The notes: generated from the letters alone by a model not told the origin. DNA of 64,000 nt from Streptomyces sp. ML-6 (GCF_030116705.1 NZ_JAOTIK010000001.1:1302001-1366000), one strand, 5' to 3'; positions 26,164 to 34,963 are shown, counted from the stretch's first letter. Numbers and translations: made by a program.

Positions 26164-28992
26164 CTACCGGTGGGTGGGGAACTCCACCACCTGCTGGTAC
26201 GTCGGCCGGTTCTGCCAGTGGATGGCCTTCTGGGTGATCCCGCCCAGCGGCCGGTGGACGATCGAGTCCGAGCACCACTGCTCGCCCGCCTTGCAGCTGC
26301 CGTCCCCGGGGTAGACCTCCGTGGCCGGTTCCGCCACGGCCTGCTTCAGGGCCGCGAGCAGCACGTCGCGGCAGGCGGCCCGGTCCCCGTCGCCGCAGTA
26401 CGTCCGGGCCAGCGGTCCCTCGACCTCCTGCCCCAGGACCTGGCGCAGGTCCTTGTCCACGAAGCCCCACCAGCCGTACTGGAACGCCGATCCGCTGTGC
26501 GCCCCGCTCGGGCCGTGGGCGGCCGACGGGGACTCGTCGGTGGCGAGGTTGGCGGTCAGCGCCCCGTACAGTTCGCTGCCGAGGCCGGGGGCGAACTCCG
26601 CCTCGACCAGCTTCGGCCACCACGCGTCCATGATCCGTACCGCGTCGGCGTGGCTGTACGCGTGCGATCCCGGGCTGCTCTCCCGGCGCTGCGAGCCGGC
26701 CGCCCGCCAGGAGTCCAACTGCTGGACCGCGGTGTTCAGTTCCGGGTCGGTGACCGGACCGGAGCGGATCACCTTCAGCAGTTCGGGCAGCAGCTGTTCG
26801 CCGCGCAGGTCGGTGACCGCGGCCTCGGCCATGGCCCGGGTCAGGGACGCCCGGGTCACCCCGCCCTCCTCGACGAGCTTCGCCACCCGGTCGTCCAGCA
26901 GGTCCCCGCGGTGCACCGCGCCGAACCCGAAGCCCGCCGTGGCGTATCCCTCGGCCTGCCGGTTGTTCCAGGAGATGTAGTAGTCCTGGCCGCTGGAGTG
27001 CGGGTGCTCGGCGAACGCGGTGTACTCGGCGGTGTTGCCGGCCGGGTCGTACCCCCGCCACTCGTAGGCCTGCTCGGCCCGCACCGGCAGTGCCGGGTCG
27101 ACGCCCGCCGCGCGCACCGGGTTCATGCCGCTGTTGTAGTAGGCGGCGGTGCGGGAGTCCGCGTAGAACCAGTTGAAGGCGTAGTCGATGTTGCTCGCCG
27201 CCCGTTGGAAGGAGGCGGCGTCCTTGATGTAGTCCGGGTCGTTGAACATCTGGAAGCCGATGATCGAATCGGCCTCGTGGCGGTAGGTGGTGCGCAGCGA
27301 GGTGTACGCGACGGGCTTGCCGTCGATGGTGGCGCGGTGGGTGACGATGCCGTAGTTCGTGCGCCTCACCTGCATCCGGTAGGAGCCCGCCGCCGTGGAG
27401 TCGGCGAGGGTCGGCTTCCAGGAGTTGGTGTGCGACAGCGTCTCCATGGCGGTGCAGGTGCCCCGGTGGAGGTAGTGCGTGGACTCCTTGGTGGGCGTGG
27501 TGCCGTCGGGCTCGCACAGTTCGACGGCGTAGGTGTCGGTGATGTCCTGGCCGGCCGAGGTGGCGCTCCAGGCGTAGTCCTGGCCGCGGCCCATCTGGAC
27601 GTACATGCCGACGCCGGCGAAGGAGACGCCGCGGGCGCTGATGCCGGGCCCCTGGAGTTCCTGGAGCATCATCAGCTGCGGGGCGAAGTAGCCGGTCTGC
27701 GGCCCGAACACGGCGATCGGGTTTCCGCTCGCGGTGTGCTTGCCGGAGACCAGCAGGGCGTTGGACATACCGCGCTTCTGGGCGCCGGGGCCCGAGCCGG
27801 GCAGCGCGCCCTCGGGGATGACGCCGTGGTCGTAGATGCCCTGGGCCTTCTCGAGCCCGGCCGGTGCCTCGACGGGCGTCTTCCGGTCGGTGCCCGCGGA
27901 GCCGGTGCGGTCGTGGATGAGGGGTTCGGCCGTGACGGACCCGGCGTCGGGGAGCGCGGTGCCGCGCGCCTGGTCGGGCTTGCGGGCGTACGGGAACGAG
28001 GTGCCGTCGTGGACCGTCAGCACGGCCTCGGGGTCCTCGCGCTGGCGGAACGACTCCCAGACCCTGGTGCCCTCGGCCACGCCGTACTTCTGCTGGGCGG
28101 CGAGCAGCGAGAGCGCCGCCTGCACCTCGCCGCCGCCCCCGCCGCCGAACTGGCCGCCGACCACGGAGGCGATGGAGATCAGGTCGGTCAGCTTGAACGG
28201 CTGGATCTCGCCGATGTTGGTGATGGCGTCGATCTTGCCGGTGAGGACGTACTCGCCCGGGAAGTAGCGGCCGTTCTTGGACTTCTCGCGGTACGCGTTG
28301 ATGCCGTCGACGTACGCCTGGGCGTCGGCCATGGCCTGTTCGCCGCGGGCGCCCTCATGGGTCCTGATGTACTCGACCTGGGCTTCGAGGTCGGCCTCGG
28401 TGTACGGGGCCTGCGGCCAGAACTGCTGCTCCAGGCCCTGGTTGGCGAGCGCGCCGCCGGCGAACGAGGTCAGCTCGCCGCGCCCGATGTGCCGGAAGAG
28501 GTCCATCAGCCACAGCCGGTCCTGCCCGGCCGCGTACCCGGCCCCGAACTCGGTGCCGTAACGGGTGGTGCCCTTGATGTGCGGGACGCCGGACGCCTTG
28601 TCGCGGGTGATCGTGACGTCGCTGCGCGGCGAGACGACGGACTCGACCTGGTCCTCGGGCACGCCGAACGAGGCGTCGTTGAAGAATTCGGTGAGCTTCT
28701 GGTCGGTGAGGCCGGTGTGCCCGGCCACCAGGCCGTTGTAGCGGTCGAGTTGGTCGTCGCTGTGGGCGGGGTGCGTGCCGAGCGTCTTGTTGCCGAGGAT
28801 CTCGACGAGGGTGGCGTTGCCGTTCTCGCCGGGCGGCAGGATGTCGTCGCACTGTCCCCGGCAGTGGTCGATGACGGGTGCGGGTTCCGCGGCGGCCGCG
28901 CCGGACTGCGGCGAGGCCGCGAGCAGAGCGGCGCCGAGTGCGAGGACCGCCGTGACGGTGGCGGCTCTGAGCTTGACGGTGCGTGGGGGCAT
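26164..28992 (-). CDS. Secreted penicillin acylase-family (Ntn) hydrolase
   Basis: A 942-residue exported Ntn-hydrolase precursor. A signal peptide (about 1-35, ending SPQSGAAAAEPAP) is followed by the alpha chain with VTITRDKASGVPHIKG and AGYAAGQDRLWLMD. The autocleavage site with the nucleophile serine is likely in KRGMSNALLVSGKHTASG (about 407), where Ser becomes the beta-chain N-terminus. Downstream VFGPQTGYFAPQLM and an Asn-bearing SWNNRQAEGY support the fold. Related enzymes cleave amides of penicillins, acyl-homoserine lactones or lipopeptide side chains; the substrate here is unknown. A strong GGAGGAGCGCTC site precedes the ATG. Confidence 0.88.
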   Translation of the reverse strand: MPPRTVKLRAATVTAVLALGAALLAASPQSGAAAAEPAPVIDHCRGQCDDILPPGENGNATLVEILGNKTLGTHPAHSDDQLDRYNGLVAGHTGLTDQKLTEFFNDASFGVPEDQVESVVSPRSDVTITRDKASGVPHIKGTTRYGTEFGAGYAAGQDRLWLMDLFRHIGRGELTSFAGGALANQGLEQQFWPQAPYTEADLEAQVEYIRTHEGARGEQAMADAQAYVDGINAYREKSKNGRYFPGEYVLTGKIDAITNIGEIQPFKLTDLISIASVVGGQFGGGGGGEVQAALSLLAAQQKYGVAEGTRVWESFRQREDPEAVLTVHDGTSFPYARKPDQARGTALPDAGSVTAEPLIHDRTGSAGTDRKTPVEAPAGLEKAQGIYDHGVIPEGALPGSGPGAQKRGMSNALLVSGKHTASGNPIAVFGPQTGYFAPQLMMLQELQGPGISARGVSFAGVGMYVQMGRGQDYAWSATSAGQDITDTYAVELCEPDGTTPTKESTHYLHRGTCTAMETLSHTNSWKPTLADSTAAGSYRMQVRRTNYGIVTHRATIDGKPVAYTSLRTTYRHEADSIIGFQMFNDPDYIKDAASFQRAASNIDYAFNWFYADSRTAAYYNSGMNPVRAAGVDPALPVRAEQAYEWRGYDPAGNTAEYTAFAEHPHSSGQDYYISWNNRQAEGYATAGFGFGAVHRGDLLDDRVAKLVEEGGVTRASLTRAMAEAAVTDLRGEQLLPELLKVIRSGPVTDPELNTAVQQLDSWRAAGSQRRESSPGSHAYSHADAVRIMDAWWPKLVEAEFAPGLGSELYGALTANLATDESPSAAHGPSGAHSGSAFQYGWWGFVDKDLRQVLGQEVEGPLARTYCGDGDRAACRDVLLAALKQAVAEPATEVYPGDGSCKAGEQWCSDSIVHRPLGGITQKAIHWQNRPTYQQVVEFPTHR

Positions 28993-29025
28993 GAGCGCTC
29001 CTCCAAGTGGCCTGTGGGCCGGAGG

Positions 29026-29051
29026 TTACTGGCGGTAGGCCCCGCCGGTAA
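29026..29051. promoter_or_regulatory. Inverted repeat upstream of the acylase gene
   Basis: TTACTGGCGG (29026-29035) and CCGCCGGTAA (29042-29051) form an inverted repeat with one mismatch, 34 bases before the acylase start. It has the TTAC...GTAA ends also seen twice upstream of the lipase at 59.3 kb. It could be an operator or part of the promoter. Confidence 0.45.
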
Positions 29052-29237
29052 GGTGAGCAACCGTCACATTTTCTGAATCGTCACATGGCGCCGCTCCTCC
29101 CCCGGCCGCGCGCTGCCGCACCCCTCCCGCCGGACGCCTCTTCACCGTCCCGGGATCCAAATCGGGGGGCCGTACGTCAATTCATTGACACCGAAGTACG
29201 ACGACGGCGAAGTACGAGCGACGGAGGTGGCAGTGCG

Positions 29238-29849
29238 ATGGCCGGTTTTCGGAGTCTTGCGAGACAGGTCCGCGATCCACGGATCGATCTGGCGCTGCGG
29301 CGGTATTCGCTGCGCAAGTGCCTGGAGAGGTTCGCCCCGTACGGGCACCGGGCGACCTGGCACCATCTGTGTGCCCGGCACGGCATCGAACCCGAAGACC
29401 GCTCCCCCGACCCGGCGCGGCTGGTGCGCGCGCTGGACGAGCTGGAGGCGGCGCGGGCGGTCTGGCTGGGCCACGAGGCGGGGTTCGCCGAACGCCGCAG
29501 ACGGGAGAAGCACGACGGGCTGCGCAGACCCGGCGCGCTCGACGACTGGCACCGGCACACCTGGGGCGGCCACGGGGTCGCCCGCTGCGCGGACCCGGCG
29601 GTACACCCGTCGGCGCCGCTCGCCGAGGTGCTGCGCCGGCTGATCGCGGCCCTGGAGTCCGGGCCGGGTACGGCCTGCCCGGTGTGCGCGGGGACCGAGA
29701 TGCACTGGCGGGAGGAGGCCGGGGGCGGGCCCGTCCCGGGACCGGTGTGCGCGGGCTGCGGGATCGTGGTGCCGCAGCCGGTGCTCACACCGGGGGCGCT
29801 GGCCGCGGCCCGGGGCGCACGACGCCGGGATCTCGCCTCGGTGGCATGA
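29238..29849 (+). CDS. Hypothetical protein with C-terminal zinc-ribbon-like cysteines
   Basis: A 203-residue protein I do not recognise. It is basic and helical at the N-terminus (VRDPRIDLALRRYSLRKCL), with a stretch rich in His/Trp in the middle (DDWHRHTWGGHG). The C-terminal CPVCAG ... VCAGCGIV (about 152-180) looks like a four-cysteine zinc knuckle. The ATG lies 10 bases behind GGAGGT. It sits between the acylase and soxR and is convergent with soxR. Conserved actinobacterial hypothetical proteins of this type occur near soxR, as I recall. Confidence 0.7.
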   Translation: MAGFRSLARQVRDPRIDLALRRYSLRKCLERFAPYGHRATWHHLCARHGIEPEDRSPDPARLVRALDELEAARAVWLGHEAGFAERRRREKHDGLRRPGALDDWHRHTWGGHGVARCADPAVHPSAPLAEVLRRLIAALESGPGTACPVCAGTEMHWREEAGGGPVPGPVCAGCGIVVPQPVLTPGALAAARGARRRDLASVA

Positions 29850-29906
29850 CGTGCGGAGTCCCGGCGGCACCTCCCGGTGACGCCCGCCCGCCCCCGGACC
29901 CCGGGG

Positions 29907-30440
29907 CTACGGGCAGTCGCCCGGCGGGCAATCGGCCGGCGGGCAATCGGCCGATGAGCGCTCGACCGAGGGGCGCTCGACCGAGGGGCGTTCCGGCATC
30001 AGGCGCGAACCGCTCATCCGCTGACCGGAGATGTCGTTCGGGTTGGAGAGCACGCAGTTCTCCAACGACAGGCAGCCGCAGCCGATGCAGTCGGTGAGGT
30101 GGTCCCGCAGCCGGGCCAACTGCTTGATCCGTTCGTCCAGTTCGGAGCGCCAGGCCTCGGACAGCCGCGCCCAGTCCTCGCGGTTCGGGGTGCGTTCCTC
30201 GGGAAGCTCGGCGAGCGCCTCCCGGATGGTGGCGAGCGGGATGCCCACGCGCTGCGCCGCCCGGACGAACGCGACCCTGCGCAGCGCGTCCCTGGTGTAA
30301 CGGCGCTGGTTGCCGCTGGTGCGGCGGCTGCTGATCAGGCCCTTGGCCTCGTAGAAGTGCAGGGCCGAGACGGCGGCTCCGCTGCGCGTGGAGAGCTGTC
30401 CGACCGTGAGTTCATGGAGTGTCTGTGGGATCTGGGGCAC
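29907..30440 (-). CDS. soxR: Redox-sensing MerR-type regulator SoxR, with repeated C-terminal tail
   Basis: A 177-residue SoxR. It has the MerR helix-turn-helix ([20 protein letters not shown], residues 11-30), a dimerisation helix and the [2Fe-2S] cluster motif [12 protein letters not shown] near residue 122. In Streptomyces SoxR senses redox-active pigments and quinones rather than superoxide. I chose the GTG giving [14 protein letters not shown] because known Streptomyces SoxR proteins start this way, although GGAGGA directly abuts it. The tail after LMPERP contains repeats ([28 protein letters not shown]), adding three cysteines not part of the normal cluster. It is divergent from the maoC gene. 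Confidence 0.92.
   Translation of the reverse strand: MPQIPQTLHELTVGQLSTRSGAAVSALHFYEAKGLISSRRTSGNQRRYTRDALRRVAFVRAAQRVGIPLATIREALAELPEERTPNREDWARLSEAWRSELDERIKQLARLRDHLTDCIGCGCLSLENCVLSNPNDISGQRMSGSRLMPERPSVERPSVERSSADCPPADCPPGDCP
29922..29987. repeat. 15-bp tandem repeats in the 3' end of soxR
   Basis: Two copies of cggcgggcaatcggc (29922-29951) and two of gcgctcgaccgaggg (29958-29987) encode the repeated ADCPP and ERPSV units of the SoxR tail. Both unit lengths keep the frame. Confidence 0.85.
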
Positions 30441-30513
30441 TCCTCCAACCCTACTTGCCCGCCCATCCGGCGGTCCGTCGTTGACAGGAACGCACCCGCG
30501 AACCATGCTGAGC

Positions 30514-30529
30514 AAGCGCTTAGACAGGG
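30514..30529. promoter_or_regulatory. Candidate TetR operator upstream of maoC
   Basis: CTGAGCAAGCGCTTAG, containing the palindromic core AAGCGCTT, lies 43 bases before the MaoC start. The same 16 bases occur at 31832-31847, upstream of the TetR gene at 31784. It probably marks a shared operator for that TetR. Confidence 0.7.
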
Positions 30530-30572
30530 CGCTCAGGGATGGCATGGAGCTGGAAGGGCAGGGAGCGGGAAC

Positions 30573-31034
30573 ATGGCGGAGCCGAGGATCTTCACGTCCG
30601 CGCAGGAGCTGCGCGACGGCGTGGGCGAGCAACTGGGGCACAGCGACTGGCTGGAGGTCGACCAGAAGAGGATCGACCTCTTCGCCGAGGCCACCGGCGA
30701 CCATCAGTGGATCCACGTGGACCCGGAGCGGGCCGCGTCCGGGCCGTTCGGCACGACCATCGCCCACGGCTACCTCACGCTCTCGCTGCTGCCCGCCCTC
30801 GTCCCCCAGGTCATGCGGGTCGAGGGCATGAAGATGGGCATCAACTACGGGACGAACAAGGTCCGCTTCCCCTCCACCGTGCCCATGGGCTCGCGGCTGC
30901 GCGCGAGCGCCGTCCTGAAGAACGTCGAGGAGGCCGGGGGCGGCGTGCAGGTCACCGCCCTCGTCACGGTCGAGCGCGAGGGCGGCGACAAGCCGGTGTG
31001 CGTGGCCGAGTCGGTGTCGCGCTACTACTTCTGA
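30573..31034 (+). CDS. MaoC-like (R)-specific enoyl-CoA hydratase
   Basis: A 153-residue single hot-dog-fold protein of the MaoC type. The catalytic pair is visible in [18 protein letters not shown] (Asp and His about five residues apart, near 42-48). The hot-dog helix is in [16 protein letters not shown]. It hydrates or dehydrates acyl-CoAs in fatty-acid breakdown. A GGGAGCGGGAAC leader precedes the ATG. It is convergent with, and probably repressed by, the TetR at 31164-31784 through the shared 16-base motif. Confidence 0.9.
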   Translation: MAEPRIFTSAQELRDGVGEQLGHSDWLEVDQKRIDLFAEATGDHQWIHVDPERAASGPFGTTIAHGYLTLSLLPALVPQVMRVEGMKMGINYGTNKVRFPSTVPMGSRLRASAVLKNVEEAGGGVQVTALVTVEREGGDKPVCVAESVSRYYF

Positions 31035-31163
31035 CGCCCGCCGCCGCGCCGCCGCGCCTTTGCCCGCGGCAGCGCAGCACACCCGGCGGCACGCGGCCCC
31101 GCGCGACTCACCCGGCGGCGCACGGGCCCCGCGTGGCACACCTGACGGCGCGCCGCGCGGCCG

Positions 31164-31784
31164 TCACCGCTCGGCGCCGACCATGCGCAGCACGAGGCCG
31201 GCGTAGAGCTCACCGACCTCGTCCGGCGTCCGGCTGCCCTGCTCGTTGAACCAGCGCGCCACGTCGATGCAGAGCGAGAGCACCGCGAGCGTGGTGCCCG
31301 GCACGTCGGGGACGTCGAACTCCCCCGCCCGCACCCCCTCGCCGATGATCCGGCGGACCACGGCGTCACTCCTGCGGCGCAGGCCGACGATCTCGGCGCG
31401 GTGCTCCTCGCCGAGGGCGTCGAGTTCGTACTGGACCACGCGTGCGGTGGTGTGCCGCTCGGCGTGCCAGCGGACGAAGGACCGTACGGCCTCGGCCAGC
31501 CGCTCGGCCGCCGTGCCGCCGCCGTCGGCGGCGGCCTCCAGGACGGCCAGGGCCCGGTCGTGGCCGATCCGGCTGATCCGGTGGAGCAGCTCTTCCTTCG
31601 TCTTGTAGTGGATGTAGAGCGCGGCGGGACTCATCCCCGCCCGGCCCGCGATGTCACGGGTGGTGGTGGCGTGGTACCCGCGCTCGGCGAAGGCGTCGAC
31701 GGCGGCGACGAGCAGCCGCCTGGCCGCCTCGGGCGTCACCTCGCCCCACGGCGCGTCGCCGTCGGTCTCCTCCGCCGTGCTCAT
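31164..31784 (-). CDS. TetR-family regulator, probable regulator of maoC
   Basis: A 206-residue TetR protein. The N-terminal helix-turn-helix reads RLLVAAVDAFAERGYHATTT and GMSPAALYIHYKTKEELL (about 24-67). The C-terminal part (RWHAERHTTARVVQYELDAL) resembles acyl-CoA-responsive KstR-like regulators. The identical sequence CTGAGCAAGCGCTTAG upstream of both this gene and maoC supports control of both. In the 129-base spacer between the two stops, three loose copies of a cacccggcggc-type unit are seen. Confidence 0.87.
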   Translation of the reverse strand: MSTAEETDGDAPWGEVTPEAARRLLVAAVDAFAERGYHATTTRDIAGRAGMSPAALYIHYKTKEELLHRISRIGHDRALAVLEAAADGGGTAAERLAEAVRSFVRWHAERHTTARVVQYELDALGEEHRAEIVGLRRRSDAVVRRIIGEGVRAGEFDVPDVPGTTLAVLSLCIDVARWFNEQGSRTPDEVGELYAGLVLRMVGAER

Positions 31785-31831
31785 CGTCCCTCGCCCCTCT
31801 CGTCAGCAGGACGAACACCATACCGCGACCC

Positions 31832-31847
31832 CTGAGCAAGCGCTTAG
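31832..31847. promoter_or_regulatory. Candidate autoregulatory operator of the TetR gene
   Basis: CTGAGCAAGCGCTTAG lies 47 bases before the TetR start at 31784, identical to the site before maoC. Duplicated copies of an intergenic operator usually mean autoregulation plus target control. Confidence 0.7.
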
Positions 31848-31916
31848 GGGCCGGGACGGTGCTCGGGGGCCGGGGCCCGGGGGCCGGGGCCCGGGACGGA
31901 TCGGGCCCCGGTCGGG

Positions 31917-32207
31917 TCAGAGCTTCTGGAAGGGGTCGTGCTCGGCGAGGATCTTCTCCAGCCTGGCCTGGTCGACCCGGCTGACGAGCTGCCCCGCCTC
32001 CTGGCGGTCCCTGATGACCTTGGCCAGGGTGAAGCAGGAGGTCACGAGATAGAGGACCCCGATCGCGAGGAACCCGCGGACCCAGGCGTCGGCGTCCAGG
32101 AAGTAGATACCGAGGGTCACCGCGCCCATCGCCACTCCGAAGGAGGCGACGGCCTGGCCGTAGAAGGCCGCGGTGCCCTGCTGCTTGACGGTTGTTGTCT
32201 CGCTCAT
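31917..32207 (-). CDS. YiaA/YiaB family inner membrane protein
   Basis: A 96-residue membrane protein with two hydrophobic segments, FYGQAVASFGVAMGAVTLGIYF and VRGFLAIGVLYLVTSCFTLAKV, which define the YiaAB family. The stretch after them (IRDRQEAGQLVSRVDQARLEKIL) is a charged helix. Its role is unknown; some YiaAB members contribute to lysozyme or stress tolerance. It starts at 32207 after a weak GGCGGC. It is downstream of the ACAD gene on the same strand, with a 97-base gap. Confidence 0.82.
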   Translation of the reverse strand: MSETTTVKQQGTAAFYGQAVASFGVAMGAVTLGIYFLDADAWVRGFLAIGVLYLVTSCFTLAKVIRDRQEAGQLVSRVDQARLEKILAEHDPFQKL

Positions 32208-32304
32208 GCCGCCAGCATCGGGCGGGGTGGCGTGCGCCACATCCGTTCCCGTACTCAGTCCGCTACTCAGACTCCCGTTCGAAGCCGCTCGGGCGGGCGG
32301 CGGG

Positions 32305-33456
32305 TCAGAAGGCGGAGACCCCCGTCAGCGCACGGCCGATGATCAGCTTCTGGATCTGACTGGTCCCCTCGTACAGGGTCATCACCCGGGCGTCGCGCAG
32401 CAGCTTGCCGACCGGGTACTCGTCGATGTAGCCGTAGCCGCCGAAGACCTGGAGGGCGTTGTTGGCGGCGCGGACGGCCGCCTCGGAGGCGAAGAGCTTC
32501 GCCTTGGACGCGGCGGTGGCGAAGTCCTCGCCGCGGTCCACGAGGTCGGCCACCCGCCAGGTCAGCAGCCGGGCGGCGTCGACGTCCACGGCGATGTCGC
32601 TGATGAGTTCCTGGACGAGCTGGTGGCCCGCGATGGGGCGGCCGAACTGCTCGCGCTCGCCCGCGTGGCCCACGGCGGCGTCGAGGGCGGCCCGCGCGAT
32701 GCCGACGCAGCCGGCCGCGACCGACATCCGCCCCTTGGCCAGGGCGGACATGGCGATCGAGAAGCCCTTGCCCTCCGGGCCCAGCAGCGCGGAGGCGGGT
32801 ACGCGGACGTCCTCCAGGACCAGTTCGGCGGTGGCCTGGCCGCGCAGGCCGAGCTTGCCGTGGATGGGGCGGCGGGTGAGGCCGGGGGTGTCGGCGGGGA
32901 CCAGGAAGGCGGATATGCCCCTGGGGCCGGGGGCGCCGCCGGTGCGGGCGAAGAGCAGCACCACGTCGGCCCAGGTGCCGTTGGTGATGAACATCTTGGT
33001 GCCGTTGATGACGTACGAGTCGCCGTCCCGGACCGCCTTCGTCGTCAGGCTCCCGGCGTCCGAGCCGGTGCCGGGCTCGGTGAGGCCGAAGCAGCCGATC
33101 GCCTCGCCCGCGGTGAGCCTCGGCAGCCAGTGCCGCTTCTGCTTCTCGTCGCCCCAGGCCGCGACGGTCTTGGCGACCAGGCCGAGGGAGACGGAGACGA
33201 TGCCGCGGACCGAGGAGTCGCCGCGCCCCAGCTCCTCGGTGACCAGGCAGTACGCGAGGTGGTCGCCGCCCGAGCCGCCGTACTCCTCGGGGACGGTGAG
33301 CCCGAGGAAGCCCACGGAGCCCAGCTTCCCCACGATCGACCTGTCGACGTTCTCCGCCCGGTCCCACTCCACGACGTGGGGGGACACCTCGCGGGCGACG
33401 AAGTCCTCGGCGAGCCTGCGGACGGCTTCCTGCTCCTCGCTGAGCTCCAGGTTCAT
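32305..33456 (-). CDS. Acyl-CoA dehydrogenase
   Basis: A 383-residue acyl-CoA dehydrogenase. The FAD/substrate region CFGLTEPGTGSDAGSL spans about 124-139, followed by MFITNGTWAD. The C-terminal catalytic region contains LQVFGGYGYIDEYPVGKLLRD and the Glu of TLYEGTSQIQ (about 362-370). All match medium/short-chain fatty acyl or branched acyl-CoA dehydrogenases. It is divergent from a TetR gene; the 63-base spacer to the TetR start carries a motif that recurs in the ALDH-ADH promoter. It probably oxidises an acyl-CoA in a small catabolic regulon controlled by that TetR. The chain length is unknown. Confidence 0.92.
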   Translation of the reverse strand: MNLELSEEQEAVRRLAEDFVAREVSPHVVEWDRAENVDRSIVGKLGSVGFLGLTVPEEYGGSGGDHLAYCLVTEELGRGDSSVRGIVSVSLGLVAKTVAAWGDEKQKRHWLPRLTAGEAIGCFGLTEPGTGSDAGSLTTKAVRDGDSYVINGTKMFITNGTWADVVLLFARTGGAPGPRGISAFLVPADTPGLTRRPIHGKLGLRGQATAELVLEDVRVPASALLGPEGKGFSIAMSALAKGRMSVAAGCVGIARAALDAAVGHAGEREQFGRPIAGHQLVQELISDIAVDVDAARLLTWRVADLVDRGEDFATAASKAKLFASEAAVRAANNALQVFGGYGYIDEYPVGKLLRDARVMTLYEGTSQIQKLIIGRALTGVSAF

Positions 33457-33473
33457 CCCTGACCCCCACCCTT

Positions 33474-33491
33474 AATTAGCACTGCTAGTTT
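33474..33491. promoter_or_regulatory. Candidate TetR operator between ACAD and TetR genes
   Basis: AATTAGCACTGCTAGTTT (reverse complement AAACTAGCAGTGCTAATT) matches AAACTAGCGCTGTTAGTT at 39593 in 13 or more of 18 positions, with AAACTAGC shared exactly. It lies midway between the divergent ACAD (33456) and TetR (33520) starts. Confidence 0.65.
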
Positions 33492-33519
33492 TTCGTTCGC
33501 AGGCCCTACTATGTGCCGC

Positions 33520-34194
33520 ATGGCCCGACCGCGCAAGCCCCTCCTCAGCCGAGACCGGATCGTCGAGACGGCGAGCGCGCTCGTGGACGCCGAGGGGCTC
33601 GACGCCGTCTCCACCCGACGGCTCGCCGCCGAGCTGGGGGTCAGCGGGCCCTCGCTCTACAACCACTTCCGCAACAAGGACGAGATCCTGGACGCGGTCG
33701 CGGACGCCGTCTCCGCCCAGGTCGACCTGTCGATGTTCGACGAGTCGGACACCCGCGACTGGCGGGCCGCCCTGCACGACTGGGCCGTCTCCTACCGTGC
33801 GGCGCTCTCCGCGCATCCGCACATCGTCCCGGTGCTCGCCCGGGGGCCGGGCCGCCGTCCGGCCGGTCTCCGGGTCGCCGACGCGGTCTTCGGCGCGATG
33901 GTCCGGGCCGGCTGGCCGCCCGCCCAGGCCACGTACATCGGGGCCCTGATGCGCTACTTCGTCACCGGCTCGGCGCTCGGCTCGTTCGCCGGCGGCTTCG
34001 TGGACGACGAGACGGCGTACGACCCCGCCGAGTACCCGCACCTCGGCCGGGCCCATCTGCTGGCCGAGCGCCGCCGGCAGGTCGACGAGGGGGCGTTCGA
34101 GACCGGGCTGCGGGCCCTGGTCGACGGCCTCTCGCTCCAGTACGAGCTGCTGACGCCCGACCTGACGGTTCGGCCGGCGCCGAAGCGTTCCTGA
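33520..34194 (+). CDS. TetR-family regulator (TetR C-terminal domain type)
   Basis: A 224-residue TetR protein. The helix-turn-helix is at residues 10-50 (DRIVETASALVDAEGLDAVS, then GVSGPSLYNHFRNKDEILDAV). The long C-terminal domain suits a TetR_C-type ligand pocket. An in-frame ATG at 33511 would add three residues; MARPRKPLLSRDRIV is the better start. It most likely represses the divergent ACAD and, through the related site at 39593, the ALDH-ADH operon. The ligand is unknown. It ends 14 bases before the ArsR gene. Confidence 0.88.
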   Translation: MARPRKPLLSRDRIVETASALVDAEGLDAVSTRRLAAELGVSGPSLYNHFRNKDEILDAVADAVSAQVDLSMFDESDTRDWRAALHDWAVSYRAALSAHPHIVPVLARGPGRRPAGLRVADAVFGAMVRAGWPPAQATYIGALMRYFVTGSALGSFAGGFVDDETAYDPAEYPHLGRAHLLAERRRQVDEGAFETGLRALVDGLSLQYELLTPDLTVRPAPKRS

Positions 34195-34208
34195 CGCATC
34201 CTGGTCCC

Positions 34209-34931
34209 ATGGCACGCATGGCACACCCCGATCCGGCCGCGCCCCGGCTGGCCGCCCTGGCCGCGCTCCTCGCCGACGAGACCCGCGCCACCTTCTGCCT
34301 CGCCCTGCTGGACGGCCGCGCCTGGACCGCGGGCGAACTGGCCCGGCACGCCTCCGTGGCGCCGTCGACCGCCAGCGAACACCTCGGCAGGCTCGTCGCC
34401 GGGGGGCTGCTGGCCGAGGAGCGACAGGGCCGCCACCGCTATCTGCGGCTCGCCGGCGAACGCGTCGCGCACCTCGTCGAGGACCTGGCGGCCCACGCCT
34501 CCCCGGGCCCCTCCCCCGCGCGTCCGCGGAGCCTGGGCGCAGCGACCGCCGACCGGGCGCTGGCCCGCGGCCGCACCTGCTACGACCACCTCGCGGGGCG
34601 GCTCGGCATCGCGATCGCCGACGCGATGACCGCACGGGGGCTGCTCCGGCAGGACACCGGCTTCGCCCTGACCGACGACGGCCTGCGCTGGTTCGACGGG
34701 CTGGGCATCGGCCTGGATCCGGGGTCGCGGCGTCCGCTGGCGCGCAGCTGTCTGGACTGGACGGAGCGCCGGGCGCACCTGGCGGGCGCGGCGGGGGCCG
34801 CGCTGTGCCGGTACGCCCTGGAGGCGCGGTGGTGCGTACGGATCGGGTCCGGGCGCGCGGTGCGGGCGACCGCGGAGGGCGAACGGGCGCTGCGCGAACA
34901 CCTCGGCATCGAACCGGAGTCGATTCGGTAG
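34209..34931 (+). CDS. ArsR-family winged-helix regulator
   Basis: A 240-residue protein. The N-terminal winged helix spans about 14-75: ALAALLADETRATFCLALLD, then APSTASEHLGRLVAGGLLAEE. The C-terminal extension (DRALARGRTCYDHLAGRLGI and DDGLRWFDGLGI) is typical of larger ArsR proteins beside EamA transporters. No cysteine metal site is obvious in the helix-turn-helix. It lies 33 bases before the DMT transporter gene on the same strand, so it probably controls it. Its ligand is unknown. Confidence 0.85.
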   Translation: MARMAHPDPAAPRLAALAALLADETRATFCLALLDGRAWTAGELARHASVAPSTASEHLGRLVAGGLLAEERQGRHRYLRLAGERVAHLVEDLAAHASPGPSPARPRSLGAATADRALARGRTCYDHLAGRLGIAIADAMTARGLLRQDTGFALTDDGLRWFDGLGIGLDPGSRRPLARSCLDWTERRAHLAGAAGAALCRYALEARWCVRIGSGRAVRATAEGERALREHLGIEPESIR

Positions 34932-34963
34932 GTACCGAACGGTCGCGGCCCTACGGTCGGGGC

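Noticed and set aside
30441..30572. Canonical SoxR box in the soxR-maoC spacer
   Set aside because: I found no CCTCAAG-type palindrome; the only clear palindrome is the TetR-like CTGAGCAAGCGCTTAG.
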